Shown here: positions 13,126 through 28,100 of the stretch, piece after piece
Layout of the letters: every line of letters begins with the position of its first letter
How positions within the stretch are numbered: the stretch's first letter is position 1
NCBI GenBank assembly: GCA_947095535.1
Contig: OX352774.1
Coordinates: forward strand, 67,704,416-67,768,415
Reading direction: 5' to 3'
DNA from: Poecilobothrus nobilitatus
Lineage: Eukaryota > Arthropoda > Insecta > Diptera > Dolichopodidae
Length of the DNA stretch: 64,000 nucleotides
Translations under genes and position numbers: made by a program
The notes under the pieces: model-generated
Databases searched by the model: none
Seen by the model: only the letters and a program-made list of their open reading frames with translations
What the model was told of the DNA's origin: nothing

Positions 13126-16100
13126 GTAAGTTCATTTTATATTGAATAGCTAGTAATTTAAAATTTTTAATCGGTTATTTCTTCAAATTTAATTTATTTT
13201 ACTAAAATGATCTTATGCTTCTAAATAAAGAATGGGCGTTAATATAAATTTTTACCAGCCCAACTGCAATCGTTCCTTTTGAACATTTGCAAAAAATATC
13301 AAGCAGAACTTTTGTACATCGTCATTCCCTCCGCTGATCGATAATAACGACTCTATCACTTCAGATTCGGTTGGAAAAGCAAACTTATTTGCAAACTATA
13401 TTGCTTTTTCTATTTCGAAACCGCTGCGCAACCTTTTTTACCTATCATTTTCGACTATATCCCAGTCAATGGAAGGCTGCTCATGTTTCACCAATTCTCA
13501 AAAAAGGTGACAAAAGCGACCTCCAACTATAGGCCTATAGCTATAATTTCGATTATTTCCAAAGTTATGACAACGATCATAAACCAAAAGCTTAGGATGT
13601 ACTGTAAAAATGTGGAACCTATTACCATCCTCTGTGTTTCCAAAAGTTGACGATTTTTTGATTTACAATTTTCACAAATTCAAGACGAATCCTAACAGAT
13701 TTATGACGCAATTACCGTCTCATTCCCCTTTATCCGCATTTTTCCCGTCCGTATCTCATACAATTTAGTCTCAACTACTTTTTGTACAAAGGAACAGAAT
13801 CCTAGATTTAGATTATTGAATAAAAAAAAAAAAAAAATATGCAATGAAAAAAAAATTATGCGTCTATCAAGTTTTAAATAAAGCATAACAAAATAATCTG
13901 TAAGAGATCGTAAACTGTTAAAATCATAATTTAAAAAAAAAGTGCTCTTTTCAATTTAAAATTAATTTTTACTCCGCAAATCTTCATTTAAAAGTAAAGA
14001 GAGTTCTGATGCCGCATATATTATATTTTTCTTGGTTGATGATGTGAGAACTGGAAAAAATTTAATTAAAACTCTTATTATATTTTTTTAATAACATTAT
14101 TAAAACTTTACAGTCAATTAGAAATGTTTTATTAATAATACACCCTGTATATTTAAATTAGTTAAATTATCGGTTTTTAATTGATCTGTAACAAAAGTAT
14201 CACAGATTCGATTCCAGTAGGTGTCTTACTATATAAATATAAAATTTAAATATAGTTAATATCAATTTTTTCAAGTTATATTTAAATATACGAGAAGAAT
14301 GGGAAGCCACTGTTAGTATATTTTATAGTTTTCATTCTAAGTTATATATATGTATGTACATTATACGTACGTATTAATAGGTTATGATAAAAAACCTCCA
14401 TAGGACATTTTTGTACAAATGATAGATAGAAAAGCTTTTTTCCACGCCTTATAATAATTTTCTACTAGAATTCTTTAAAAGAATGGTGCCAAAAGATCAA
14501 AAATAAAATCCTGATACCAAAATTCAATTAGGTATCATACTTTAAAATTTTTTATTTTTTGAACGAAATTTTTTTAAATTTTATGTTGCAATAAAGTTTT
14601 TTTTTACCATAAGGTCTCGATATATATATGTCGTGCATGCACAATGCATACATATTTTACTGTATTTTACATATTATATAAAAAAAAATGCATGTAGGTA
14701 TGTGTTATTATGTACATTTATTTATTTTTTAAAAAAATAGTAAATAAGAAATTATTTAAAAAAAAAAGTTTTTAGGCTTTTTTTTTTAAATAATCTAAAC
14801 TCAATGCCAAAAAAAACACGTGTACTTGATATTTACTAAATTGCATGCTTAAGGTTTTTTTTTTTTTGCATTACACATTGGTTCCTTTTATATACAAAAA
14901 AAAACTACACATTATTTGTGTCCATATGTTCATACAAGTTAAACACATTTACATTTTTTTTTTATATATAAAGTGGAATTGATAAATAATCAATCATTTT
15001 CTGTAAATGGCATTTTTTTTCAATAGATACATACATATGTACAAATTTAATACCGACGCATTATAGGTATATACAAGAAATTGTTATTTTTAATTATATT
15101 TTTGGACTATGTGTAGGAGTACAACAAAATTTTATAGAGGAAAATAAAGTCCTTCGAATTAAACAAATATATTGGGTAACTATTAATATTGACATTTTTA
15201 TTTTTCTTAATTCAAAACTATTTTATTTAGGTATTATAAGTAGATACATATAAAACAAAAAAAAAAAAGAATTTTGAAAGTTAAATTATGTAATTTAAAG
15301 TTTTTATTTTAAAGTTCTTAGGAACTTTATAAATATTTCGTTTCGTTCAATTTTGAAACTCTAATTATAATTTGCAATTATTGAAAAGAAAAACCAGTAT
15401 ATAATAAAAAATACAAAAATACGAGTACATAGGTATACATAGTTTCGTTTCCACATAACATTTTTCATAAACAATGTAGGTACCTATGATATGTACCTAT
15501 ATGCATCCACACAATATTTTTATTTTTCACGTTTAGGCTAATTGATTTTCTCTAATCATTAATTTGAACAAGTTTATGCGTAGGTACCTACTCGATTATT
15601 ATTGTTATTGAACAAGATTATGAAACACAAACTTTTTAGGGAATAAGGTACATCCCTACCTACATTGAATAATAATTTATTTTTTTATTTCTAATAAGTA
15701 TTAGTTCTGCATATAAGAATAAGTCTACACGACTCTTAGTGTTATCAAACATAATATTATTATGTATGAGGTACATATAACATAATATATACATAGGTAC
15801 CCAAACATCTGTAAGGTATAAATACAAAATTTAAATTTGACATAGATACTTTATATTCATATTAGGTATATCATATTAAAAAATTTCATATAGGTACTTT
15901 TACATCAGTGATGATTAAAAAATTATAAATTAATCTTACAAACAATTATTAATTTTAAAATCAGTTTCAATTTCTTTTATTTTCGTAGACTACACGTAGG
16001 TATTATAAAAAATACAAAGAAAAAAAAAATAATGTTGAGAATCATGGGGTTAAATTTTAATAAATACATAATAAAATAGAAAACCCATACATACCTCGAT

Positions 16101-19100
16101 CCATTAATTATTATAAATTATAATATATAATATGTACCTACTTATATGTATTGTATGGCAATTGGTATTGTATATTTTGCATTTCATAATTTTCTTATAC
16201 GATATTCCACGATTTTAAACGAAGTTACTATAAAAAAAGGAAAAACAAAAATAATTTCCCCCGGCTATCGCTTAAAAAAAAATTTCTAAAAATCTGTAGG
16301 TAAAAGGTACATCTACAGACTACAATACATCAATTGAATCATCACTTTTTTTATTATCTTTGTATGGACATAAATTTATACATATATACAAATTCTTTAA
16401 AACCGTTAGTTGATTGTTTTTTAATAACAATGTGTTTTAATAAATACATTTTTTTACATTGAATACATAAAATACTTACGACGGCCGACTATTGAGTTTT
16501 CTAAACTACTCTCTTGCTCTTCTATATACACACATGCATATGAATACATCCCTTTAAAAAAAAAATCAAAAGAAAGGATGAAAAGAACTACAAAAAAACC
16601 GAAAAAAAGTACTTTATTCTTTTCTTTTTAATAATGATGAGTGATGTGATGACACGTTTATTCCGTTGTTGCTAACATCTTCTCTATTTTATATAAAAAA
16701 AAATTAGAATGTTTGTGTTTGTGTACGAAAAGAAATGAAAAAAAAAAAGTTAACCTTTTTTTTTATATTTTTTCGAAAATATACAATCTTTTCTGTTTTA
16801 TTCAACCTACACTACTCAATAGAGGACATATGTAATATGTATTCATACTTATTTAATCTCTCTTGTATGTGTTCATACTTAGTACCTCTTTTGTATGTAT
16901 AGATACTTTTCGTATTAAATTAAATTATGCATTCTTATTATATACTATATATAAGTAATAAAAATTTTCTAGAATCTATTTAAATTTCACATCTCTCTGA
17001 CTCTCTCATTATTATTAGTGAAAATTTTTATCTAAAACTGAAACCTATAGGCCATACGACCCATTAAAATTTAAAACAATAGATATAATGATTTTATAAG
17101 AAAAGAGGGAGATAGATAGACTTAATTGAACATTGTATCCAATTGTACCTTTAATACCTTTTTTAACATAATTTTTTGTAGTTAACAACTTTGCAGTTGT
17201 GTGTTGTATGGATGTCAGAATTTCTCATTTTTTTTTGTCCAAATCATTATTCATTAATAGAAAGTTTGTTGTTTGTAGTAGATATGTGCTGTCGCGATTC
17301 ATTTTTATTTTTCATTAAATATCGTTTTTTTTTAGTATTAAAACTCAATTTTATTTTTTAAACGTCAAATTGTGTATACATTTATACACATGTTTTGTTT
17401 GTATGCGATATATTGCAATGTCAATGTAGGCACAAATAAATTAACTCATTTTCTTCTGTTCGTACGTAAATAAATAATTGTATGTATATGAAATTTTCGC
17501 AAAATTTTTTTATGAAATTAAGATTATTTTATTTGATTAATTTTAAAAATATTTTGTTTTATTTTACATCGGTTCTTAAATATTTTTTTTACAAGATTTT
17601 AAACTTTTACATTACACAAGTACCTATGTATATCATTTAAAAGTTTGTTTACTTATGTACGTAGTGCTAAGTAAGGTATCTACATTTAATTTGAAAATAA
17701 GCTAATATGATTTATTAATAAAAGTCAATCTTTAAACACATAATAAAAATTTATGATATTTCAAAATGCATCTTTTATTTAATTTATGTAAAGCTTTGAA
17801 ATTTAATATAAAACATGCCTATTTAATAAAATTAATTTTAAACAATGTATCAATGATATTTCTGTAAAAAAAATGTTATGTAAAAGCTCTGTAAATATAA
17901 ACACTGTATAGTTTTTGGCATAGTTTATTATAAGCAGGGAGCGTAAAGAGAATGGAATCGGTTTCCTGTATTACAAAATACATTCAAAAATCAAAATACT
18001 GTACAGTGTGTGTACAGTTATTTTATTACTATTTTATTTGTTGTGTTATTTTGTTATAAAAATTATTTATTATTTATTTAGGAGCACTCAAGTCAATATG
18101 AGTTGTTTTGTTACATAAATATTTAAATAAACTCTTACTCAATTTTATTTTTTTATTTCATTAAGAAAAATTATTACCCATACGCATACCTATATCCATA
18201 GTTCTTATTTTCTTTTATTTACCTAAATATGTACCTATACAATACTTATGCATAAATATGTATATATAATAAAATATTGTGATAACTGATAAGTACCTAA
18301 ATAAATAATTGATACCTAAATATATAATAAAATTAAAAAGAAATAAAAATTAACGGAAATACAAAAAAAAAAAAAATATTTTGCAAATTTTCACGGAGGG
18401 GAAAATTTTGTAAAATTTAATTATAAAAAAATAGGGTGATATAGAAGAAAATTTAAATCTTGTGTTTGTGAATGGATTTGTATTTTCTATTAAAAGTTTT
18501 GCTGTCAATTATAAACTTTGTATGGGGTAATATTAGCTTGTTTATTTGTGGGTAAAATTAAAAAGCTCTGCAGGGGTTTTTATTATTAATTATAAGATTA
18601 GTGAATAAAAATATAAGAAATATTAAAATAAATTATTTTAAAATTGCAATGCAAATGAGTTTTATTTATTATTACTTTTACTTATTTTATATTATACTTA
18701 CGTAGTTACACTTTATGTATATGTATGTGCCAAGCTAACTATTTTTATTGTTTTATATAATGTTCTTTGACCTTAAACAGCATATACCAACTACATAAGC
18801 TTACTTACCTTCCTATTTAAAAATTTTTTTGTTACCGACCGCATATAATTATGTATAAGATAGGTATTGTTTCCATACTAAAAATTTGTACCCGAGTTTT
18901 TGGTAAATATGCCCTACTCCGGTGCGTAGAAGGCTGTAAACATTTTTTTAACGTGATATCTACTGTGTGAATGGGTGCGTGTGGGTATGTGGGCACGTGT
19001 GCAGTCTAAATTTTTAGACCAAATCGGACAACCGGAAGAGGTAGTTTACTAGTGTAATTTTTTATGAATATTTCTTAACAGCATGGGTTTCGTATTTAAA

Positions 19101-22100
19101 CTCATGGGTGGCAGTACCATCAAGAAATAAAATGATTAAATGAAATTCATAACATTTTTTTTTTGGAAATAACTAATTGGAAAATAGATAAAAATATGAA
19201 ATTCTGAAAAAAAAAATATTTGCCCATGTTGCTTCACAAATCACAACATTATGTTAATTTGATCGGTGAATGTTTATGTTCCAGAATTCAAAACATAAGT
19301 ATTTACACTACTTTTTGAATGAATTAAATTTTCGAAAAATAAAATTCATTAATTTCTTTCAAATTAAATATTTATCATTATGTTCTAAAATATGAATGTT
19401 TAGAAAGAGGGGAAAAGACGTTAGACATTTTGAACTTAATATATTTTCCTATCAGAAATATCCAAAACAAAAGTCAATAAAATTTTCATTATTATGCCTA
19501 TAATTGAAAACGCAAAAGTAATTGCGCCGGGAATAATTCAGATCAGCATTTATTCTCGACATAATAATTTCACTATCATTTCACTATTTATCGCAAAACA
19601 AAAAAGTAAAGTAAAGAACGGTAAAGTTTTTTAACATTTAAATTTTAACATTTCTCAAATTTTACCACATATGTTATTTACTTATTATGTATAATTTAAT
19701 ACTCAGCTGTTCAAAAAAATTAATTTGACAGCCGTAGTTGACTATATATTAATACCTATTTTATATGTACCTTTTTTATATCTATGAATCCGCAATAAAT
19801 TACTTCACTCAAATTGAAGGTTTAAACAATTTCTTAAATAATTTATTCTACTTCATTCCTCCAAACCTAAAGCATAAGGTTACATATCGATGGTTTGAGT
19901 TTTTCTGACACATATTTTTGATTTCAGCATTTTCATATTCATATCGTTTTCTGTATTTATTAATATTTGCTGTTTCAAAATAATTTTGCAAATTTAAAAA
20001 TACAAAAAGTTTTTTTTTTAACGTTGGAAAATGTAAGTATTAAAAAAAAATTCATAATCATTCACAAAAGCCAAAATAATTAATTTGTAAATTTAAATTT
20101 GATTTCATCCGATTCTAACTAAGTTTTGCAGAAATCAAAAAAAAAATTCGCACAACATAATATACATACATATTAAGTATATATTTAAAAAAATTGAAAT
20201 CAGTAGGGTTTATATAATTTCTTTTTTATTGGGGAAATCATTTTAGAATGTATCATTTAAGTAGAACTGTTCAGATATAATATTATAAAGTAATAACAAA
20301 CTTATAAAATTTAATGGAATGAAAAAAAAAGTCTTAATTATGTAAGTTATGTTGTACATATGAGTAGACACACCATTTACGCGATCCTGGACCATTGTTG
20401 ATCGCAAATAATTTTTTATGTGTTTCAGTACAATGCAACTTCTCTCTGACTCTGTTACGTTTACAGTGACATGTTCAAAAATATTCTAATATTTATAGCA
20501 ATTTTTGGATTAATGTTTAGAAAACCTTTAAATCATTTCTTTTAAAAGGTCAGACGATTTCAGGCTTCTTTTAAAATTTGATTTACACACTCTTTTAAGA
20601 AATTTATTATACCCTATATCTCAAGTATAGGGTATATTAACTTTGGTATGGTGTTTGTAACCACCAAAAGGAAGTGAGTTAGATATGGACATGTATATAT
20701 ATTCTGAATCAGGATCACCTCCAGAGTCGATTTAGCGATGTCCGTCCGCCTGTACGCACGATAACTCAAAAAATTATGATGCCATCTAGATGAAATTTAT
20801 ACTGTAGGTTAACAATGACTAAAGTAAGGCGGGGATTGCAAATGAGCGAAATCGGACCATGGGTTCGGGTACCTCCCATACAACTCCCAAAACTGAATAC
20901 GCATATCTTCGAAATTAATAAAGATACAAATTTAAAATTTTGTACGAGGATGTGTTTTCCTGCATTCCGATATCTCTAAAATTTGAGATGAATTGGAGTG
21001 GTTGTTCGGGTATCTCCCACACAACTCCCAAGACCGAACAAGCATATCTTCGAAATTAATAAATATAAAAACTTGAAATTTGATATAAGAGTGTTCTACC
21101 CTGTTCTGATTAAGTCTCTAAAATTTGAGATGAATTGGGGTGGTGGTCCGGGTGCCTTCACACACTTCCCAAGTCCTAACAAGCATATCTTCGCATTTAA
21201 TAAAGATAGAAACCTGAAATTTTGTATAAAGGTTGTAAAAGCTAGCTAAAATAACTTATGGATTTTTAATTTAATTTGAATTTTTTAGGTGTAGGGTATA
21301 AATAAGTCGGTTGCATCGGACTTACTGTTACATCACTAATTTGGTTTCTATATTTTTTCTGTAAAATTAATGCTGCATCAACTAAAATTGTCTTCTCAAT
21401 TGCATCAAAATTCCATAGAACTTCTAATAAGTTGCATATAAAGGAAACAGTTGCAATTGTCATTGTTGATTTCCTCGCTTGAAGAATTAAATTTGTTTGA
21501 CGCAATAAAACCAAAACTTTCGCCCAAACTATAGACATCAAGACACATTCAAATAATGAAAGATTTTTTTTGATGAAATGATTCTGAGCCTGCGTCTCAG
21601 TTGAAAGACTATTCAGCTCAAATTCGTAGACCATTTAGTTTTTGAAATATTGTGTAAACAAATTCCGTGAAGATTTTTTTTCTCAAATTCTCCTATGATT
21701 TATGACTACTATAAAAGTGATTTACTTGCTAAATAGTTCCGAAGAATATAATTGCTTTACAGGATTCTGCAAATTCAACTTCCAATAAGATTTAAGTTTC
21801 GATTACCGCAGCTGTTAAACTTGCAATTGGAATTTTTAAAAGACAATAAGCGACTAACAATTTTTTGCCAGTTTTTCCCAAAAAACTATCAAAACTTCTT
21901 AAATCCTTATCCAATTGTAGAAAAAAAACGATAAATCAATCAATCGTTCAATAATCAAAGCTGTTTGCTCCTTATGAGATTTATCTGGAGTTGCATCAGC
22001 AATAATAGAAAAATTCTTAACGTTATTAATTTCATCAAAAATTTTTCTTTATGCAAGTCAGCCGCTTGGGTCGGTAAACTCATTTTGAATAGTAATAATG

Positions 22101-25100
22101 AACCTGCAATTTCGTTTTTTTCTTGTGTTCCATAAACTTTTAGAACATGGTCGGATAATATCACATCTTATTTACTTAAAAGTTCAAATGGTTTATTTTG
22201 TTGGTTTGCTGTTTTGGTTAGTTTTGGATTTTCCAGCATATCCAGTCTCTCTCACATTATCCCTCATTTGCAAGGTACTTTGAAATAATATGTAATGGAA
22301 ATCCACGGTTGGTTGCGTGTTTTGGAATATTTTTAGAGATTTCCAACGTGTAATATTCGTAAATGATTTCATTATTTTTATTTATCAAACCCGGTTATTT
22401 TTATCAAGCAATCCCGACAATTAAGTCGAATTTATTTATAGACTTCAATTTCACTTTCTGTTGAACACATTGTTCGATTGACAATTTTTTATTCTGTGCA
22501 CTAAATACATCATCCTCCCCTTTTCTTTATTAAATTAACTTTTACATAAAAATTTAAATTCATGTAAGAACTCAAAGCCGTCGCCTACTAATCACTATTT
22601 GGATTCATAAGGTACAAAAACTATTTGTGAGTGAAATAGTTGTGCGGATTTTGAATTCTAAATATAATATTCATTAGTTATATCAGCGAAAAAAAATTAA
22701 ATCTAATGTATATCGAAAGTAGAACTACGCGCCGCCAATTATATAAGGGCCTTTCATAGTTGTATTACATTTGATTCCAGCTAATTTGTTTTTTTTTTAT
22801 CGTTTTGCATAGTTTCTAACAGTGTTGTTGGCTTTATTTTGAAGGCCCCCGAAGTCAGCGGGCGCAGACCAAAATATGCGGGCGCAGTATAATTAGTAAT
22901 TATTTCGTCATTTATTGATTCATACATATTGTTCAGGTAAACTGCCATTTATCTCATTAAAGGTATTAATACGGATACAAATAATTTACACTTGTAAGTT
23001 ATAATTTATATAAAAATTGTTTTTTTTTGTTTACAATTTATATTTTTTAATTACCTATGTACGTAAATACATTGTTTTTATTGCTACAATTCTATAGTTC
23101 TTTAGGTTTAGTTAATAAAGAAATTAAAAACAAACATACACATTTTAATTTTATAACATATTAGTCAATTTTTGAATTTATATGTTTAATGGACAATTTT
23201 CTGATTGAATTTGTTTTATTAAATATACAATATGTACATACATACATTATATATTTACAGTAATTTATCCTAATCGCAAACAATCACAATTTTTTCTGTG
23301 TAACGAAATTTTCAAGTGAACAAATTATCAACAATTTTAATAAAAGTTGACCGCTAAAATTTTAGAATAATTATCAAAGATAACATTTTTTTTTTAATTT
23401 TATTAAAAAATTTAACTTGTATTTAAACGCTAAAATATCGCAGGAAACACAATATTTTGATTGTTAAGTTAACACTTTGAGTACCAAGTGTATTATCGAT
23501 GAACAATTAATTATTCAAATATCTGAAGAATTTATGATCACCAAATGAAAATAAAATAAGTCACTGGTGATTGGTGACTATTGTTACCGTGAATCTAATT
23601 TAATTTATACCCATTGTTGGAGTAAATTCAAATTTTTACAGCATATCATTTAAATATAAGATGATAGATGTATTTATATTTTAAATATTTATATTTAAAA
23701 ATTTTGAAATATTTAAAAAAAATGTTTTTGAATTTCTCCCTTTGGTAGTGTCAGATTCTTACAGACTAAACCCATCTCCCCCTTTAGCCAATATAATGAG
23801 ATGAAACCCTTACCTGCGAACGCAGTATATTGGCTAGGGAGTAGATATAGGAAATGGATACGGAAACATTGAATTGGGAGTGGGACTGTAAGGAAACAAT
23901 AAATCCGCCTATTATTATTACTATTTTGGTAACAGTGACTATAGCCGTTACAACAGTTACAACATGTAGTTGTATATAACACCTTACTACATGAGGTAAT
24001 TATTAAAGGCAACCTCCACTGTCACTATAGCGGCTGTTATTATTGGTATTAGAAATATTTTAGAATATTTATATAGAATATTTTAAATTTTTTTTAGAAG
24101 TTAAACTTATTTTACCGTGATACAAGTGGTTTAATATAAATTTAGTTTTATTTTCACTGGTTATAGGTACATTGCAAATTTTCAATTTTGGAATTTTATT
24201 ATTTGGGTGCATGATTTTGAGATTATTAAAATTTTCGGAATTTTGTAACTTAAAATAAAATGTATACTAAGTAACTTTTATCACGGATGAACATTTTTAC
24301 GGTTCTTCAATCTCTACAAGTCACAACTATAGTAGGTACATGAAACGGTAAAAGAAATTAAATTTCTAAAAAAAAATTTAAAATATTTTATAGGTACCTA
24401 AACCTATCAACCTAATTGTTTAATTTAAATATTATGAGATTTTGAGAAACGGGATTTCGTACTCAACCCATTTTGGACTTAACGTAAATTTTTTTTTTGT
24501 AATAATATAACCGTAATCTTTATTCTATTATAGTTTAACGATTAACAAAAAAATATTTTCACAATAAAAAATTACATATATGCGATTTGCAGACCACAAC
24601 TTATGAAATTTTAGATTACTGCGTTATTCTATCAAGTTTATAGACCACAAATAACGAAAATAACATTTTTGTTATTGTATAGAAACGTTTATGAAAAGAA
24701 AATTGCGCGTTTAAAATAATACTGTTTTTATTTGTTTTGAAATTTTCTTCTGGTATATTTTTTTTATATTTTTGTATAGGTAAATGTTAATTGTAGGTAC
24801 CATTAGCATTAATATATTTTGTTTCCTATTTTTTTTTTTAATAAATCAATTTTCTTCTTTATTCTTTTTTTTTCTTTACCTAATTATTTTTATTTCTTCT
24901 TTCTAATGTAAGTATAACATTTTTATAAATGTACATAATATATAAGATTTTCAATATAAATATGTATATGTAAGTATGTACATTGTATGAAAAATTTCCA
25001 TATAAAACATAATATGATTTACGTTTTTAGTTATAAATATAATAATAATCTGAAACAAGTAAATATACATACATACATATTATATATATATGTACAAACA

Positions 25101-28100
25101 CAGAGCAAATTCACGCATGCGATATTTTTGAAAGTTTGAGACGATTTTAATTTTTTCTATATGTGGGCACTATATTAAATACCTATGTACATACATACAT
25201 ATATTTTGGAAATTTTATAAATACATTTAATAAATACAATACCAAAGAAAAAGGAAAAGACAAAGTACATGATTAAATTTCACCCACCTGCAAAATTAAA
25301 AAAAAAAATATAGTATATGTACATACATATATAATTTTGCACATTTATATTGTGTTCATTTTCTTCTTCAAGCACTAAGCACTGATAAACAAAATTTTAA
25401 TTGATTTTAAATATCGATCTTTAGGCGCAAGTAAGATGAACATTCCAACTTCATATGACCAACTACTAACTAAAATGTAACTGATAGACTTTATTTTTAT
25501 TATACATATGTATGTATGTAGAAGCCGACAGCCCTGCTTGTGGCAGCTAGTGCTTGTAAATACTATTATATATTATTTAAATTATATGCAATAATAATAA
25601 TAATAATATACATACATATGTACATCCATATGTACATAATATTAAATCTGTAATTTAATTCTTCTTTTTTAATAAATTTATAATAAAAATATTTATGTAA
25701 AAATGAATATATGCATATTCATTTTTTTCCTTATTTCCTTGTATTTAAACTAATGTACTTACGTACATATATGTAGGTTATAAATTTAAATATGTATGAA
25801 TATCTATAACAGTTTCATATTTTGCAAAGATTCTGTTGTTTACATATCTACATTCTACACTTTGTTTTTGTTTTAAAAGCAAAATAGAAAAAAAAAAGGT
25901 AAATATAAAATTATTTATATAATCTATAAGTTTACAGCAAGTAAAAAATTTTACAAAGATAATTTTACATTTACAATTAAAAATAAGGCAAAAAAAACAA
26001 AAAATGGCAACATCGCATTTAAATAATAATTAGACCAGACATTGTTATCCCCACAAATGTGTGTAAAATATTTGCAATATTTTTATTATCATATGTTGTT
26101 TTTTTGTTTTATACATATGTAGTTTTTTAAATATGTATGTACTGTTATAGCAGATACAGTTCTGAACATAATTACCTAAAATGAAACGAATTTTTTTCTA
26201 TTCGTTAAAATAATTTCATATTATGTATGTTGTAAGGTAATAAAATTTTCTTTCAAGTGTTTATATTTTGAATTAAAGTGTTTAAAAGATCCCTCTCTGA
26301 AATAACGAAGAAGTTTCAATTTTGACACTTTTTCATTTTAAATTAAAATCTGGTAAAGTTCAGAAAAGTTTACACAATATATTTGTAAAAAAAAAAATTC
26401 TGTTCTACGTAGTACGTATAAATAGTTTATAGTATAAAAGTCATTAAGAAAGAAAATAGAGATGAAACTTGAATTTAAAAAAAAATTATTATAAAAAGTT
26501 TGTATAATTGTACTGAAGTCATACTAACATTGAAGGGTATCGGTCCATGTCAGAAGTCAGAACAACAATACACAAAAATGAAAGAAAAAATAAAATAATT
26601 TTTTAATAATGTTTAAAATCATTTTGTAAATGTTAACAAATATTTTTTTTATTTTTTATATGTATCTTTTAACAATGTTTTCCAAAGCTCTTGCTTTAGT
26701 ATTTTATGAATACTACTACTTTAGTATTTAGTATTTGTGACGTATAATATTATCATATATCTACCTATCACTATAAAAATTAAAATTTCTTTTAAACAAA
26801 TAATATGAACCGGGGTTGCTAATATGAATTTTTATGATTGTTTTTTCAAATGTGCTAATTAATTAATTGTTATAAAATAAAATGGAAATAAAAGAAATTA
26901 TAACTAATACAAATAATATTAAACTATTGTTTACATATTTGTAATATATTTATGAACTTGAATGTTATTTGGATATTGACATCAGTAATGAACCAAGGAA
27001 ATTTCTGTTCAAATATGAAAGTACATAATATGTTAGAAATGATTAGCATGGATTTTAGAGTTGGATACAAAAACAGGGTACTTACTACTTACTTACATAC
27101 ATATATATACATACTTTTCAGAATATATATATATATGCATACGCGGGATTCTAATTATCATGTATCTTATGGTAGGTTACAAAATATACACATTCTGGAA
27201 AAAGGGAATACCCTGATTTCGAATCCAACTCTTCAGAATGTCAGAAATCCTCTAATTCAGAATGTCACATATTCATATGTATATAAATATTTTTGTAAAA
27301 GGCGGATAACTCTGATTTTGAGTCCAATTTTAAAATTGCTCCTAATTCAATTCAGAATTTCACATATCCATACATACTTATTATATATATATATGTAATA
27401 TGTATATACATATATTGGAAAATACGTGTACTTAATCTGGTTTGTATACAATACTTACTCTAAAATTATATACTTTTATATTTTTTTTTACATTAATATG
27501 TATTTCGGTATTTAGGGGCTTCGGTAACCTAGTGGGTAGGCGTGTGGTGTATTAACCGAAGGAGTGTGGATTCGATCCCTGCACAGGTCGTAAGTGTTTT
27601 TCTTTACATACCCCCCTTACGACCAAATATGTAAATATATAATAGGTATATAATATAAACAAAATAATTCGTTCGGGATTTTTTTTTTTATCAAAGTGTC
27701 ATACATCCTTTAAACAAACTATTGATTTTCAGTTTTAAGAAAAAAATAAAAATTACCTCATTCATTACTGGTTATATACCAGGCATTAGAACTGTCGTTT
27801 GTGCTCCAATCGGAGTATTTAAGTACATTTTGATAAGTCATACTCCGCAATTACTCCTCTGGGCAAAATACTCCGATTTGTGTTAAAGGGATACAAAATA
27901 CTCTTTTTTTTAAATTTTCAAAATTTTTAGTAATTTAACCTAATAATATTCTTGTTGTCAAATATAATAAAACTTAAATTTTATATACCTATGTATCTAC
28001 AATATAAATTACAACATTTCCAAAATTGAACAGAGTATTTTTCTATGTTACGTATTGATTGATTGAACAGAGCATCTGTTTTTATTGATGTGTGTATTTT

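Noticed and set aside
20998..21249. 83-codon open frame as a small protein gene
   Set aside because: It reads through the 141-bp tandem units of the INE-1-like repeat.
26952..27398. 148-codon open frame as a nested gene
   Set aside because: Composed of TATA/ACATAC repeats giving Tyr/Ile/His runs; no splice partners, no family resemblance.
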